Of a stretch of 64,000 nucleotides of DNA, positions 16,724 to 25,832 are shown one piece after another. The stretch is from RUG721 sp040307385 (lineage in GTDB: Bacteria > Actinomycetota > Coriobacteriia > Coriobacteriales > Atopobiaceae), in assembly GCA_040307385.1 (NCBI GenBank), contig JAWRJQ010000099.1:1-64000 (forward strand), given 5' to 3'. Numbering within the stretch: the stretch's first letter is position 1; the number at the start of each line of letters is the position of its first letter. The translations under genes were made by a program, and so were the position numbers. The notes beneath the pieces were generated by a model. That model worked only from the letters and a program-made list of their open reading frames with translations. It searched no databases and was not told the DNA's origin.

Positions 16724-17770
16724 CTACTCCCGCATCGTGGACGCGCGGTAGATGAGCTCGGTCTCGGTGTACATCCGGCGGTAGTCGAGCGAGGGCTCTT
16801 CGGCGCGCGTGCGCAGCAGATGGATCGCGGAGTATGCCATAACCTGCGTGTGGATGTGAATCGTCGTGAGCGGGGGCACGCTGCGGCGCGATTCGGCGGA
16901 ATCGTCGAACCCGGCGATCATCACGTCGCGCGGCACATCGAAGCCGAGCTCGCGCACGACCTGCATAAAATCGAGCGCCACGAAATCGTTGGCGCAGATA
17001 AAGAGGTCGGGCAGCTCGTCGAGGGCGCTGAGCGCGGGGCGCAGCGTGTCGGTGAGGTTGAAGGGGATGCAGAAACGTTCCTCCACAGGCGCGTCCGCCA
17101 TCAGCATGGCAAGGCGGAATGCGGAGTAGCGCTCGAAGAACGACTGGCAGTGCTCCCAGTTGCCCACAAAGCCGATGCGGCGGCAGCCCCGCTCGAGCAT
17201 GTCGTTCACCAGGCGCATGACCTGCGTGGTGTTCTCCATGTAGAGCTGGTCGCACGGGAGGTTCTCGCCGTGGAGGCTTGCCGGGCCGTCAACGAAGAGC
17301 ACGGGAACGTCGAGCGCGCAGACCATCTCGTCGTAGCGCCGGTCGAACATCTCAACGCCGATGACGGCGGCGACGCGGCTCATGTCGAGGGTGGACGGGA
17401 GCGTGAGGTTATCGATGTTGGCCTGCGTGACGCGGTGGCTGTTGAGGGTGAGGCCAATGTGCGTGAGCGCGTTTTGCAGGCCGTCAAGCATGAGCGAGGA
17501 GAAGTGCGGCGCGGCGAGGTAGGCCATGGAGAGCAGCGCGACCTCGCGCTTATCGCTATCGGCAAGCAGGTGCGTCTGGGCATCGTCTTGGTAGTGCGAG
17601 ATGAGCTGAGCATAGGCGAACTGCTTGTATCCCATGTCCATCGCCTTGGCGATGATGCGTTCGCGTGTTGCTTCGGCGAGGCCTTCGGCGCCGTTGAGCG
17701 CCTTCGAGACCGTGTTACGCGACAACCCGAGTTCATCGGCTATATCTTGGATGGTGACCCTGTTGGCCAT
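16724..17770 (-). CDS. LacI family regulator of the sucrose locus
   Basis: A 348-residue regulator. Residues 4-25 (VTIQDIADELGLSRNTVSKALNG) form the LacI helix-turn-helix and hinge; residues about 60-345 form the periplasmic-binding-protein-like effector domain. The ATG at 17770 follows GAGAGGAAAC, so an in-frame upstream start is rejected. It is divergent from fructokinase and first in the operon with yesL. Repeated GTGCATTT words lie in the shared intergenic region and before the transporter operon, so it is the likely repressor of both, and of itself. The inducer (sucrose, fructose or a phosphate) is unknown. Confidence 0.92.
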   Translation of the reverse strand: MANRVTIQDIADELGLSRNTVSKALNGAEGLAEATRERIIAKAMDMGYKQFAYAQLISHYQDDAQTHLLADSDKREVALLSMAYLAAPHFSSLMLDGLQNALTHIGLTLNSHRVTQANIDNLTLPSTLDMSRVAAVIGVEMFDRRYDEMVCALDVPVLFVDGPASLHGENLPCDQLYMENTTQVMRLVNDMLERGCRRIGFVGNWEHCQSFFERYSAFRLAMLMADAPVEERFCIPFNLTDTLRPALSALDELPDLFICANDFVALDFMQVVRELGFDVPRDVMIAGFDDSAESRRSVPPLTTIHIHTQVMAYSAIHLLRTRAEEPSLDYRRMYTETELIYRASTMRE

Positions 17771-17949
17771 GTTTCCTCTCTCTTTTGGATTTGAGGTCAT
17801 TTTATCATACCGACCTATACGCTTTGTGCATTTACATCGTTGTTAGTGTGCATTTGTAAATTATATGTTGATACCGAATGGCATTGTCCTATAGTGTGAG
17901 AAAAGGTGCAGGTAAACGCGCGCACGCGCTGGAAGATAGGAGAGATCCC
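17771..17949. promoter_or_regulatory. Divergent promoter with two operator-like direct repeats
   Basis: GTGCATTT occurs at 17826-17833 and 17848-17855, 22 bases apart, about two helical turns. For fructokinase, TTGATA at 17868-17873 and TATAGT at 17890-17895 are separated by 16 bases and form a good promoter. On the reverse strand, TATGATAAAAT near 17800-17812 may provide the -10 of the regulator gene. The same GTGCATTT word, inverted, lies at 5679-5686. Confidence 0.65.
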
Positions 17950-18900
17950 ATGGCCGATGTCACTGCTCTTGGAGAGGTCCTCATCGATTTCACCGACGCG
18001 GGAACCTCCCCGTCCGGTCAAAAGCTCTTCGAACGCAACCCCGGCGGCGCGCCCGCCAACGTGCTCGTGGCGCTCAAGCGCCTCGGTCACGAGGTGGCGT
18101 TCATCGGCAAGGTGGGCGACGACATGCACGGCGCCTTCCTGCGCGAGACCCTCGAGGACGCCGGCATCGACTGCTCGGGCCTCATCTCCGATCCCGACTT
18201 CTTCACCACGCTGGCCTTCGTCGCCCTCGACGAGAACGGCGACCGCTCCTTCTCGTTTGCGCGCAAGCCCGGTGCCGACACCCAGCTCGCGCCCGACGAG
18301 CTGCGCCGTGACCTTATCGAGGGGTGCCGCGTGTTCCACGTGGGCTCGCTCTCGCTTACCGATGAGCCCGCTCGGTCCGCCACGCATGAGGCCATCGCGT
18401 GCGCGAAGGCGGCCGGCTGCACCATGTCGTACGATCCCAACTACCGTGCGAGCCTGTGGGCGAGCCCCGGGGCGGCTGCGGAGCAGATGCGCTCCATTGC
18501 GGGATTCATGGATCTCATCAAGATATCCGCCGAGGAATGCGAGCTCATGACCGGCGAAGCGGAGCCCGAAGCGGCTGCGGCCGCGCTGCTCGCAGGCGGG
18601 GCGTCGGTGGCGTGCGTCACGCTGGACGCCGAGGGCGCCTATGTGGCGGCCCGCGATGGCGCGCGGCTGGTGCCGAGCTTCCGCGTGGATGCGGTCGACA
18701 CCACCGGCGCGGGCGACTCGTTCTGGGGCGGGTTCATCGCCGCCTTCATCGAGAGCGGCCTCGCGCCCGCCGAGATCGGCATCGACGATGCGGCGTCCTT
18801 CGCGCGCTTCGGCAACGCCGTCGCCTCGCTGTGCGTGCGCAAGCGCGGCGCCATTCCCGCCATGCCTCTGCGCGACGAGGTGCGCGCGCTTCTCGCGTAG
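17950..18900 (+). CDS. Fructokinase (PfkB family)
   Basis: A 316-residue ribokinase-fold kinase. The N-terminal GEVLIDF and NPGGAPANVLVALKRLG segments bind the sugar; the C-terminal signature DTTGAGDSFWGG contains the GAGD anion hole with catalytic Asp256. This combination is typical of bacterial fructokinases that make fructose 6-phosphate from ATP and fructose. The ATG at 17950 follows TAGGAGAG. It is divergent from the LacI gene and would consume fructose released by the GH32 enzyme and sucrose phosphorylase. Confidence 0.92.
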   Translation: MADVTALGEVLIDFTDAGTSPSGQKLFERNPGGAPANVLVALKRLGHEVAFIGKVGDDMHGAFLRETLEDAGIDCSGLISDPDFFTTLAFVALDENGDRSFSFARKPGADTQLAPDELRRDLIEGCRVFHVGSLSLTDEPARSATHEAIACAKAAGCTMSYDPNYRASLWASPGAAAEQMRSIAGFMDLIKISAEECELMTGEAEPEAAAAALLAGGASVACVTLDAEGAYVAARDGARLVPSFRVDAVDTTGAGDSFWGGFIAAFIESGLAPAEIGIDDAASFARFGNAVASLCVRKRGAIPAMPLRDEVRALLA

Positions 18901-18951
18901 GCCGCCCGCATGCGGCGGCGCATTCGGCAGTTCATGCGCGAGGAGGTTTCC

Positions 18952-19978
18952 ATGGGCAGGAATCACGAGGTCACGAGCGTGCAGCCGCTCCTTGATGAGC
19001 GGGGAGAGCTGCGCGAGCCCGGGTGGTCGCGCAGGATGGTGCAGCGCTACAACCGCGCCGACGTCTGAGCTCCGGCTTGGCGCATCAAGGAATGGGATTA
19101 CTATCTGGTGCTGGCCGACGGCTTTGCGGGCGCGTTCACCATCTCGGATAACGGCTATGTGGGCCTGCAGTCGGTGTCGCTGCTCACGTTTGGCGACCAT
19201 CCCTGGGAGCACACCGAGACCGTGCTCAAGCCGTTCCCCTTGGGCAGGCTGCATCTGCCCTCAAGTTCCGAGCGGGGCGTCACCGCCTATCGCGATGGCC
19301 GGCTTCAGATGACGTTCTCGGTGGAAGGGAACACGCGGCGCATCCGCTGCATCTTCGCCAGCTTCTGCGACGGCAAGACGCTCGCCGCCGATATCGCTCT
19401 TACCCAGCCCAGCATGGATTCGCTGGTCATCGCGACGCCGTGGGAGCAGCAGCGCCGCTTCTACTACAACCAGAAGATCAACTGCATGCGTGCGAGCGGC
19501 TGGATCGAGCTCGGCGCACAGCGCTACGAGTTCGATCCTGCGACGGATTTCGGCACGCTCGACTGGGGGGCGCGGCGTGTGGACCTACGACAACACCTGG
19601 TATTGGGGTTCGGGCAACGCCGACATAGACGGGCACGCCTTCGGCTTCAACATCGGGTACGGGTTCGGCAACACGGCTGCCGCCACCGAGAACGCCATCT
19701 TCTGGGACGGCGTCGCCCACAAGCTCGATGACGTCACGTTTCACATTCCCGAGCGCAGCTGGTACGACCCATGGACGTTCACCTCGTCGGACGGTCGCTT
19801 CGAGATGGATTTCTCGCCCGTGCTCGACCGGGCAGCCCTGCTGGACTACAAGGCGATCGTCTCAGACCAGCATCAGGTGTTCGGGCGCATGACGGGCACC
19901 GCCATTCTCGACGATGGCACGCCGATTCACATCAAAGACGTGATGTGCTTCGCCGAGAAGGTTCACAACCGGTATTAG
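18952..19978 (+). pseudogene. DUF2804 gene with an in-frame stop and a frameshift
   Basis: A DUF2804-type protein can be read from ATG 18952 (GAGGAGG just upstream) to 19978, but the frame is broken twice. Codon 39 is TGA (19066-19068), between YNRADV and APAWRIKEWDYY. Then at 19565-19570 a run of six G shifts the frame; removing one G would join GTLDWG to RGVWTYDNTWYWGSG. The C-terminal half then runs intact to the stop. Two lesions argue for a decaying gene, although a homopolymer sequencing error could explain one. The family's function is unknown; position suggests a former member of the sucrose locus. Confidence 0.8.
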
Positions 19979-20012
19979 ATTCGCGGCGGCTTTGCGCCTG
20001 CCGGCCGCGAGG

Positions 20013-20810
20013 CTACAGCACGTCCACCTGCAGCCAGCGTTCGGCGTTGCGCCAGCATATCAGCTCGTAGGTCTTCTCGGAGAAGCCCAGCGAGCGGAAG
20101 ATCTTGTATTCGGACGCAGGGCTCCACATGGGGAAGTCGGAGCCGAACATCATGCGCTCGGGCCCGTAGAGCTCGCACAGCTCGCGCGTGCGGCGCAGGC
20201 CCAGGAACTTCATCGAGCTCGACATGTCGAGGAAACAGCGCTCATCTTCGAGATACTCCAGCGCGAGATCCTGCACCGACCAGCCGCCGAAATGCGCGGC
20301 GCAGATCCTGAGCTGCGGGAACTCGTGCAGGATGCGCTTCATGCGCGAGGGGTGGGAGTAATCGTAGCGATAATCGCCGCAATGGATGAGCAGCGCCAGG
20401 CCCGCGCGCTCGCACAGCTCGTAGATGCTCATGAGCCGGGGATCGTCCATGTTGACGTGCTGGGTGTCGGGGTGGAGCTTCACGCCGAGCAGCCCCAGGC
20501 TCGTGGCGCGGGCGATCTCCGCTGCGGGATCTTCGAAGTCCTGATGCATGGCGGCGAGGCCGAGGAGGGTCTCGTCCTCTGCGCACGCTCCGGCGATGAA
20601 ATCGTTGATCGACACCACGGCTTGAGGCTTCACGGCAACGGAGCACACCACGTTATGGGTGATGGGCGATGCCGCGCGCAGCTCGTGCAGCGTCGAGACC
20701 GATCCCTCGTGGGCGGTCATGGGAATGTCGTAGAACATGCCCACGCTTTCGGTGGCCTTTTGGGCGATCTTGTCGGGGTAGATGTGCGTGTGCATGTCGA
20801 TGACGGGCAT
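20013..20810 (-). CDS. Amidohydrolase family metal-dependent hydrolase
   Basis: A 265-residue TIM-barrel protein of the amidohydrolase_2 type. The metal site appears as DMHTHIYP near the N-terminus, HPDTQHV and LLIHCGDY in the middle, AAHFGG, and FGSDFPMWSP near the end (the conserved GSDxP aspartate). The family includes decarboxylases and lactonases; the substrate is not evident. The ATG at 20810 is chosen because CGGAGGACACC precedes it. It converges with the DUF2804 pseudogene over a small 7-bp hairpin at 19981-20010 and stands alone. Confidence 0.88.
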   Translation of the reverse strand: MPVIDMHTHIYPDKIAQKATESVGMFYDIPMTAHEGSVSTLHELRAASPITHNVVCSVAVKPQAVVSINDFIAGACAEDETLLGLAAMHQDFEDPAAEIARATSLGLLGVKLHPDTQHVNMDDPRLMSIYELCERAGLALLIHCGDYRYDYSHPSRMKRILHEFPQLRICAAHFGGWSVQDLALEYLEDERCFLDMSSSMKFLGLRRTRELCELYGPERMMFGSDFPMWSPASEYKIFRSLGFSEKTYELICWRNAERWLQVDVL

Positions 20811-20959
20811 GGTGTCCTCCGAGGTTCGATAGGTGCGGAGCCAGTATAGTTGAGCTGCGTTTCGTGCGCGTAACCGGTTGCGGAGCGGTGCCGGAGCCGG
20901 CAGGGCGTACAATCGGAGCAGGCCGGCGTGCGCCCGGCTCTCGAGGGGAGGAGCAATCC

Positions 20960-21439
20960 GTGTTTCGTGAACTTGTCCGTAAAAAGCAGCAGCTCAACGA
21001 CGAGCGGTGCCTCGAGATCCTCGAGCACGGGCTACGCGGCGTGCTTGCGGTTAACGGCGACGGGGGATACCCGTACTGCATGCCGCATAACTACTACTAC
21101 AACCCCGACGATGGGCGCATCTACTTCCACTCAGGCAAACGCGGCCACAAGATCGACGCGCTCAAACGCGATGCGCGGGCGTGCTTCACGGTTCTCGATG
21201 CGGGCACGCCTGCGGATGACAGCGACTGGGCGCTCTATTTCAACAGCGTGGTGGTGTTCGGGCGCGTTGAGTTCATCGAAGACCAGGAGGTGGTCGATGA
21301 AATGAGCCGCCGCCTCTCATATAAGTTCACCGACGACACCGCCTACATCGAGGCGGAGATCGCGCGCGTGGGCAAGGCGACCGCGCTCTTCGCGCTCGTT
21401 CCCGAGCAGATGGCCGGCAAGCGCGTGCGCGAAGACTAG
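20960..21439 (+). CDS. Pyridoxamine 5'-phosphate oxidase family flavin-binding protein
   Basis: A 159-residue split-barrel protein starting at GTG 20960 behind GGGGAGGAGC. The pattern LRGVLAVNGDGGYPYCMPHNYYYNPDDGRIYFHSG followed by GHKIDALKRDARACFTV is characteristic of the FMN-binding, NimA-like branch (shown here in shortened function terms: cofactor strand, substrate loop, dimer helix). These proteins bind FMN or a related cofactor and some reduce nitroimidazoles; the natural substrate is usually unknown. It stands alone, 50 bases before tRNA-Leu. Confidence 0.85.
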   Translation: MFRELVRKKQQLNDERCLEILEHGLRGVLAVNGDGGYPYCMPHNYYYNPDDGRIYFHSGKRGHKIDALKRDARACFTVLDAGTPADDSDWALYFNSVVVFGRVEFIEDQEVVDEMSRRLSYKFTDDTAYIEAEIARVGKATALFALVPEQMAGKRVRED

Positions 21440-21488
21440 CGCTTCTCGCTTGACCGAACCGCTGGCTGAGAGTAGAATTCTTACGCAC

Positions 21489-21575
21489 GCGGGCGTGGCG
21501 GAATTGGCAGACGCGTACGGTTCAGGTCCGTATGGAGGCAACTCCGTGGGGGTTCAAGTCCCTCCGCCCGCACCA
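21489..21575 (+). tRNA. tRNA-Leu (CAG)
   Basis: An 87-base class II tRNA. The acceptor stem GCGGGCG pairs with CGCCCGC, and CCA is encoded. The anticodon loop TTCAGGT between TACGG and CCGTA gives anticodon CAG. A long variable arm (TGGAGGCAACTCCG) confirms the Leu type. Confidence 0.97.
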
Positions 21576-21584
21576 TGAAAGAGC

Positions 21585-21620
21585 CCCCTTTTGCCTTTGC
21601 GGGCAAAAGGGGTTTTTCTT
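21585..21620 (+). terminator. Rho-independent terminator after tRNA-Leu
   Basis: CCCCTTTTGCC (21585-21595) pairs exactly with GGCAAAAGGGG (21602-21612) around a 6-base loop, followed by TTTTTCTT. Confidence 0.93.
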
Positions 21621-21682
21621 ACGCTCAGGGTGAGCAGCGGGCGTGGAGCATCCGGATCTGAGGCGACTCGTCCGTCTGCTGA

Positions 21683-21839
21683 ACCAAAAAATCTTCTAAT
21701 GCTGCAGGGTTTCGGCAGCGGAGCATGTATCGGCTTTAGAGACTGCATATTATCGGCAAATATGCAGCATTAGATGCATAGAAACTGCTTCCAAGGCGGT
21801 CTCGAGCCGAAACCGTGCAGCATTAAAGACATTTTTGGT
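21683..21839. repeat. Palindromic element, copy A (downstream of tRNA-Leu)
   Basis: Ends 21683-21716 and 21806-21839 are inverted copies of a 34-base sequence matching at 28 positions. The core word is CTAATGCTGCA..GTTTCGG. A second inner hairpin (CTGCATATT with AATATGCAG) sits in the middle. A closely related element lies at 42002-42162 beside tRNA-Asp. No coding sequence is inside. It may be a small non-autonomous mobile element, or an RNA structure made by read-through from the tRNA. Confidence 0.8.
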
Positions 21840-21895
21840 ACACGCCCCGCGTTCGCGCGGCGATGTTCATGTCTGGGCGATGCAGGAAAAGGGCT

Positions 21896-22771
21896 TCAGG
21901 AAAAGGATTCGTGGATCTGCACCAGAAATCGTTCTGCAATCGGGCTGAACGCCTGGTGCTTCTTCCACACCAGGTACATGTTGACGGCGAGCACCGGCTC
22001 AAGCGGTCGGAAGACGAGCCCGCTTCCTGCTGCCGTGTCGATAAGATGGTCGAACGTCAGAAGATATCCAAGCCCCTCGCGGACAAACACGCCTCCGTTG
22101 TAGGCAAGTCGAAAGGAGCCCTCAAGGTGCAGGTCATCCATCCGTTCGCCGCACCAGCGGGGGATATCCGCACGCCATGACTGCTCCGAGCAAAACAGCG
22201 GAAGACCTACCAGATCATCAACGGTAACGCTCGATTCACCTGCCAGCGGGTCTTCGAACGGCATGACCAGCCCGAACACGTCTGCTTCGGGAAACTCGGC
22301 AAACTCGTATTTCGATGCATCCGGTCGCTCGGCCAGCACGGCAAAATCCAGAATGCCCCGGTCCAGCTTTTCGACAACCTGCTCCGTGTCGCCGCTGGTC
22401 ACGTGATAGCGCATGTGGGGATACCGCCCCTTAAACGCTCGGATCTCGTGTGCAAGATAACGAATCTGATATGACTCCGCCAGACCGAGGTAGATGTCGC
22501 CTCCGGAGATGTCGTTCATCTTCTGAAACTCGGCGGATATCTTATCCGCCATCGCCACCAGATCATCCGCGCGCTTTCTGAGCAGGATACCCTCGTCCGT
22601 CAGGCTGATGCTGAAGGAATGCCGCTCAAACAGCTTGTGCCCCAGCTCCTGCTCGAGCGCCTTGACCGTTTTCGACAACGTGGACTGCGACACATGCAGA
22701 AGCTCCGCCGCACGCGTCATGTTCTCTTCGCGGGCGATTGCCAAGAAGTACCGAAGCGACTTGATCTCCAT
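21896..22771 (-). CDS. LysR family transcriptional regulator
   Basis: A 291-residue regulator. Residues 1-60 hold the winged helix-turn-helix (FLAIAREENMTRAAELLHVSQ then a recognition helix), and residues about 90-290 the two-lobed effector domain. It is divergently transcribed from the alpha/beta hydrolase gene at 22913 across a 141-base AT-rich gap, the usual layout in which a LysR protein activates its neighbour and represses itself. The effector is unknown, perhaps the hydrolase substrate. Confidence 0.93.
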   Translation of the reverse strand: MEIKSLRYFLAIAREENMTRAAELLHVSQSTLSKTVKALEQELGHKLFERHSFSISLTDEGILLRKRADDLVAMADKISAEFQKMNDISGGDIYLGLAESYQIRYLAHEIRAFKGRYPHMRYHVTSGDTEQVVEKLDRGILDFAVLAERPDASKYEFAEFPEADVFGLVMPFEDPLAGESSVTVDDLVGLPLFCSEQSWRADIPRWCGERMDDLHLEGSFRLAYNGGVFVREGLGYLLTFDHLIDTAAGSGLVFRPLEPVLAVNMYLVWKKHQAFSPIAERFLVQIHESFS

Positions 22772-22912
22772 GTGGCGACCTCCGTTGCTGCACGTCAGAT
22801 CATGAATTTCGATAATAGAATAATAGATATTCTAAAATTATATTAGCGAATATCAAAAGGAAGGTGCTATACCTAAGGCATAAAATCGTACACAGAAAGG
22901 CGGTATGGCAAG
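22772..22912. promoter_or_regulatory. AT-rich divergent control region
   Basis: The gap between the LysR and hydrolase genes is strikingly AT-rich within GC-rich surroundings. It contains overlapping palindromic words such as ATAATAGATATTCT and TTCTAAAATTATATT near 22813-22845 that could form the T-N11-A type sites bound by LysR proteins. No exact site can be assigned. Confidence 0.45.
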
Positions 22913-23911
22913 ATGGCACACGAGGAACTTGCGCTGGTGGAAGAATGGGATAAGACTTTCCCGAAGAGCGATAAGGTGGAGCACCGCAAGGTGACCTTCC
23001 ACAACCGCTACGGCATCACGCTGGCGGCCGACCTGTATGTCCCCGCACACGCGAAAAGCAAGCTCCCCGCGCTTGCGGTCAGCGGGCCGTTCGGCGCGGT
23101 GAAGGAGCAGTCGTCCGGCCTGTACGCTCAGGCCATGGCGGAGCGGGGCTTTGTCGCGATCGCCTTCGATCCGTCCTTTACCGGGGAGAGCGGCGGTCAG
23201 CCCCGCTACATGGCCTCTCCCGACATCAATACGGAGGATTTCCAGGCCGCGGTCGACTATCTCTCCACCTGCGAGCTGGCGGACCCGGAGCGGATCGGCA
23301 TCATCGGCGTCTGCGGCTGGGGAGGGCTTGCGCTCAACGCCGCAGCGATCGATACCCGCATCAAGGCGACGGTCGTCAGCACCATGTACGATATGGCCCG
23401 CGTGAACGCAAACGGCTATTTCGACAGCGAGAACAGCGAGCAGCAGCGCTACGAAAAGAGGAAGGCGCTGAACGCCCAGAGAACCGCCGATTACAAAACC
23501 GGCATGTACCAGCGCGGCGGCGGTGTGGTCGATCCTCTGCCGGAGGACGCGCCTTCCTTCGTTCAGGACTACTACGACTACTACAAGACCGCACGCGGCT
23601 ATCATGCGCGGTCCCTCAACTCCAACGACGGCTGGAATGTGACGGGGTGCATGAGCTTTCTCAACCAGCCGATCCTGCAGTACTCCCATGAAATCCGCAA
23701 CGCGGTCCTCATCGTGCACGGCGAGCAGGCGCATTCGCGTTATTTTGCGGAAACCGCCTATGCGAACATGACGGACGGCAACCCCTGCCCCGACAACAAG
23801 GAGCTGATGATCATTCCGGGTGCCGTGCACACCGACCTGTACGACGGCGGGGACGAGGGATATATCCCGTGGGAGAAGCTCGAGGGCTTTTTCAAGACGT
23901 ATCTCGCATAA
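22913..23911 (+). CDS. Alpha/beta hydrolase with cysteine nucleophile motif
   Basis: A 332-residue hydrolase of the YcjY/dienelactone-hydrolase-like group. The nucleophile elbow reads GVCGWGG, placing Cys134 where most alpha/beta hydrolases have Ser; dienelactone hydrolases share this feature. The acid and base are probably Asp in VLIVHGE-proximal loops and His in PGAVHTDLYD. The oxyanion region is SGPFGAVKEQ. No signal peptide. It is divergent from a LysR regulator that probably controls it. Substrate unknown. Confidence 0.85.
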   Translation: MAHEELALVEEWDKTFPKSDKVEHRKVTFHNRYGITLAADLYVPAHAKSKLPALAVSGPFGAVKEQSSGLYAQAMAERGFVAIAFDPSFTGESGGQPRYMASPDINTEDFQAAVDYLSTCELADPERIGIIGVCGWGGLALNAAAIDTRIKATVVSTMYDMARVNANGYFDSENSEQQRYEKRKALNAQRTADYKTGMYQRGGGVVDPLPEDAPSFVQDYYDYYKTARGYHARSLNSNDGWNVTGCMSFLNQPILQYSHEIRNAVLIVHGEQAHSRYFAETAYANMTDGNPCPDNKELMIIPGAVHTDLYDGGDEGYIPWEKLEGFFKTYLA

Positions 23912-23931
23912 GGCGGAGAGGGGTGAGCTTC

Positions 23932-24432
23932 GTGGCGAGGTGTCTGCTTGCAGCGTTGGTCTGCCTGCACCTTCTGCTATCCGGGTGCGCTGCGCAGGGA
24001 GAAGTCGAGACCACGCCTATGACCTCGCAGGATGAATCCCATGACGAAGCGACGAGCACGAGCGATACGCTGCATGAAAACCAGATACGCGTCTTTGTGG
24101 GGGAGGCGTCTTTTGTCGTGACGCTAGAGGACAACGAATCCGCGCGGGCCCTCCAGGCGCTGCTCGTCGAAGGAGATATGACGATCGCCGCCTCCAACTA
24201 TGGCGGTTTTGAAAAAGTCTGCCCCCTCGGCACGACCCTGCCGAGCAGCGATGAGCAGACCACGACGCAAGCCGGAGACGTGATGCTGTACAGCGGCGAT
24301 CAGATCGTGTTCTTCTATGATTCCAATTCATGGGCCTACACCAGGATCGGACACGTGGACGAGCTGTCTGCCGAAGAGTTGCGTGAGATTCTGGACGGCC
24401 CCGAAACGGAGATCACGCTGAGCATCCATTGA
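23932..24432 (+). CDS. Cyclophilin-like domain lipoprotein
   Basis: About 166 residues from a GTG at 23932 (another GTG at 23923 is possible); GGAGAGG lies at 23914-23920. The signal peptide ends in the lipobox LLSGC, so it should be a lipid-anchored surface protein. After a Ser/Thr/Glu-rich linker comes a compact domain (IRVFVGEASFVVTLEDNESARALQALL to the C-terminus, with GDVMLYSGDQIVFFYD), which resembles the cyclophilin-like DUF4430/PF18050 type. It has no obvious peptidyl-prolyl isomerase residues. It starts 20 bases after the hydrolase and may be co-transcribed. Confidence 0.75.
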   Translation: MARCLLAALVCLHLLLSGCAAQGEVETTPMTSQDESHDEATSTSDTLHENQIRVFVGEASFVVTLEDNESARALQALLVEGDMTIAASNYGGFEKVCPLGTTLPSSDEQTTTQAGDVMLYSGDQIVFFYDSNSWAYTRIGHVDELSAEELREILDGPETEITLSIH

Positions 24433-24581
24433 TCGCGAAGCGGTATGAGGCGCCCGCAACGCGCGCCCTATGATTCCCGTCCATGGGGTTTCGGTGTTTT
24501 GCCTGATCGTCGCCTTTATGAGGCATGTAGTGCGCCAGCATCGTATGCAGGGCCAGCATGGAGCCGCCGAAGGGAGCCTCT

Positions 24582-25034
24582 ATGAACGGATCGGTGAAAC
24601 GGGTCGTTGCCACCGCCATCATCGTCCTGCTCTGCGCCGGAGCGTTCATCGCGGGTTTCCTGAGCCCGCAACGTACGCGCGGGGTCGAGACGGCCCGGTA
24701 CATGTCGGAGAACGTCGAGGTCGTCAGCATCTCCAAAGACTCATACGAGATCGCCGACGATGGCACCGTGCTCATCTTTCTCAGCTACAGATTGAGGAAC
24801 ACCGGCGATGAGGCGCTCTGCGTGTCCGTAGGCGGCATCTTCCGCACCGAGAAAGCAGCCGGGTTCCTAGAAGAGGAACTGCTGATCGCGGATGAGCCGT
24901 ATGTGCTTGAACCGGGGGAGGACACCTGGATCTCCGTCGTGCTTTCGGGACGCAACGGAGCCAACCCCACGATGCCGGACAGGTTGCCGCCCGACCCCTA
25001 TGTGGTCGAATGCGATTCAAGCGCCGCGGCGTAG
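24582..25034 (+). CDS. Small secreted or anchored protein with beta-sandwich domain
   Basis: A 150-residue protein with an N-terminal signal/anchor helix (VVATAIIVLLCAGAFIAGF, about residues 7-25) and an external domain of alternating strands, including VLIFLSYRLRNTGDEALCV. The pattern is like the Ig-like domains (DUF4352/DUF5067-type) that Gram-positive bacteria display outside the membrane. The protein encoded at 33773 has a comparable layout but little direct similarity. The second ATG at 24582 is preferred because GAAGGGAG lies before it. Confidence 0.65.
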   Translation: MNGSVKRVVATAIIVLLCAGAFIAGFLSPQRTRGVETARYMSENVEVVSISKDSYEIADDGTVLIFLSYRLRNTGDEALCVSVGGIFRTEKAAGFLEEELLIADEPYVLEPGEDTWISVVLSGRNGANPTMPDRLPPDPYVVECDSSAAA

Positions 25035-25044
25035 GCGCGCGGGC

Positions 25045-25728
25045 CTACCGCTTTGGCAGGAACGCGGGCACGATGATGCGCGTGAAGACGACCAGCCACG
25101 CAGCGGCAACGCAATAGCCCGCGATGACGTCCGAGAGGTAATGGACGCCCAGATACACGCGGCTGATGCCGATCATGACCACGGCGAAGAACAGCGCGAG
25201 CGACCACACCCAGCGCAGAATGGCGTCCTCCTCATAACGCATGATCAGCCAGATCATGAACCCATAGAACGCCACGGCAACCATGGAATGGCCGGACGGA
25301 AAGCTGTAGCCGCTCTCGGCGATGAGGCGGAACCCCTCGGGACGCGGACGCTGTACGATTTCCTTCAAGGCGTAGTTGAGTACCACGATGCCCACCAGAT
25401 TTGCCATCGCGAAGCGCCCCGGCATGCGACCGGGCGCAAACGCGGCCACCACGACGAGCATGACCGTGAGCACGATGGGGGATGAGAGGCTGGTGAACGA
25501 TTGCATGATGGGGGTCAGCCAATCGCGGCGCATGCGCACCACGAAGAACTGATAGGCAATGCCATCGAGGCGCCTGATGCCGCCCGAGAGCACGTTCTGC
25601 AGCAGATACACGAAGATGAGCAGCGCAACGGACAGCACGATCGTCAGGAGATTCTCGCGCATGACGCGCAGGACAACCCGCAGAGCGCCCTTGGCGCGCT
25701 GCGGTGCGTCGCTCCTCTCGTCTGCCAT
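25045..25728 (-). CDS. PAP2 family membrane phosphatase
   Basis: A 227-residue integral membrane protein with the three PAP2 phosphatase motifs: KEIVQRPRP, FPSGHS and SRVYLGVHYLSD. Five or six helices surround them. Members dephosphorylate lipid phosphates such as phosphatidylglycerophosphate or undecaprenyl pyrophosphate on the outer membrane face. The ATG at 25728 follows AGTGGAGGCGAG, which rules out an upstream frame start. It is convergent with the preceding secreted-protein gene. Confidence 0.92.
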   Translation of the reverse strand: MADERSDAPQRAKGALRVVLRVMRENLLTIVLSVALLIFVYLLQNVLSGGIRRLDGIAYQFFVVRMRRDWLTPIMQSFTSLSSPIVLTVMLVVVAAFAPGRMPGRFAMANLVGIVVLNYALKEIVQRPRPEGFRLIAESGYSFPSGHSMVAVAFYGFMIWLIMRYEEDAILRWVWSLALFFAVVMIGISRVYLGVHYLSDVIAGYCVAAAWLVVFTRIIVPAFLPKR

Positions 25729-25832
25729 CTCGCCTCCACTGCTGGAAAACGGCACGCCGATAGTCGGCATGCCGTCCGATTCATCGTGCTTTTAGGATAT
25801 ACCAGGTGCGCACTGCGCGCATAGGAGAGCGC

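Noticed and set aside
19066..19068. Selenocysteine codon in the DUF2804 gene
   Set aside because: The TGA is not in a redox-like setting, no SECIS-like hairpin follows directly, and a second lesion lies downstream.
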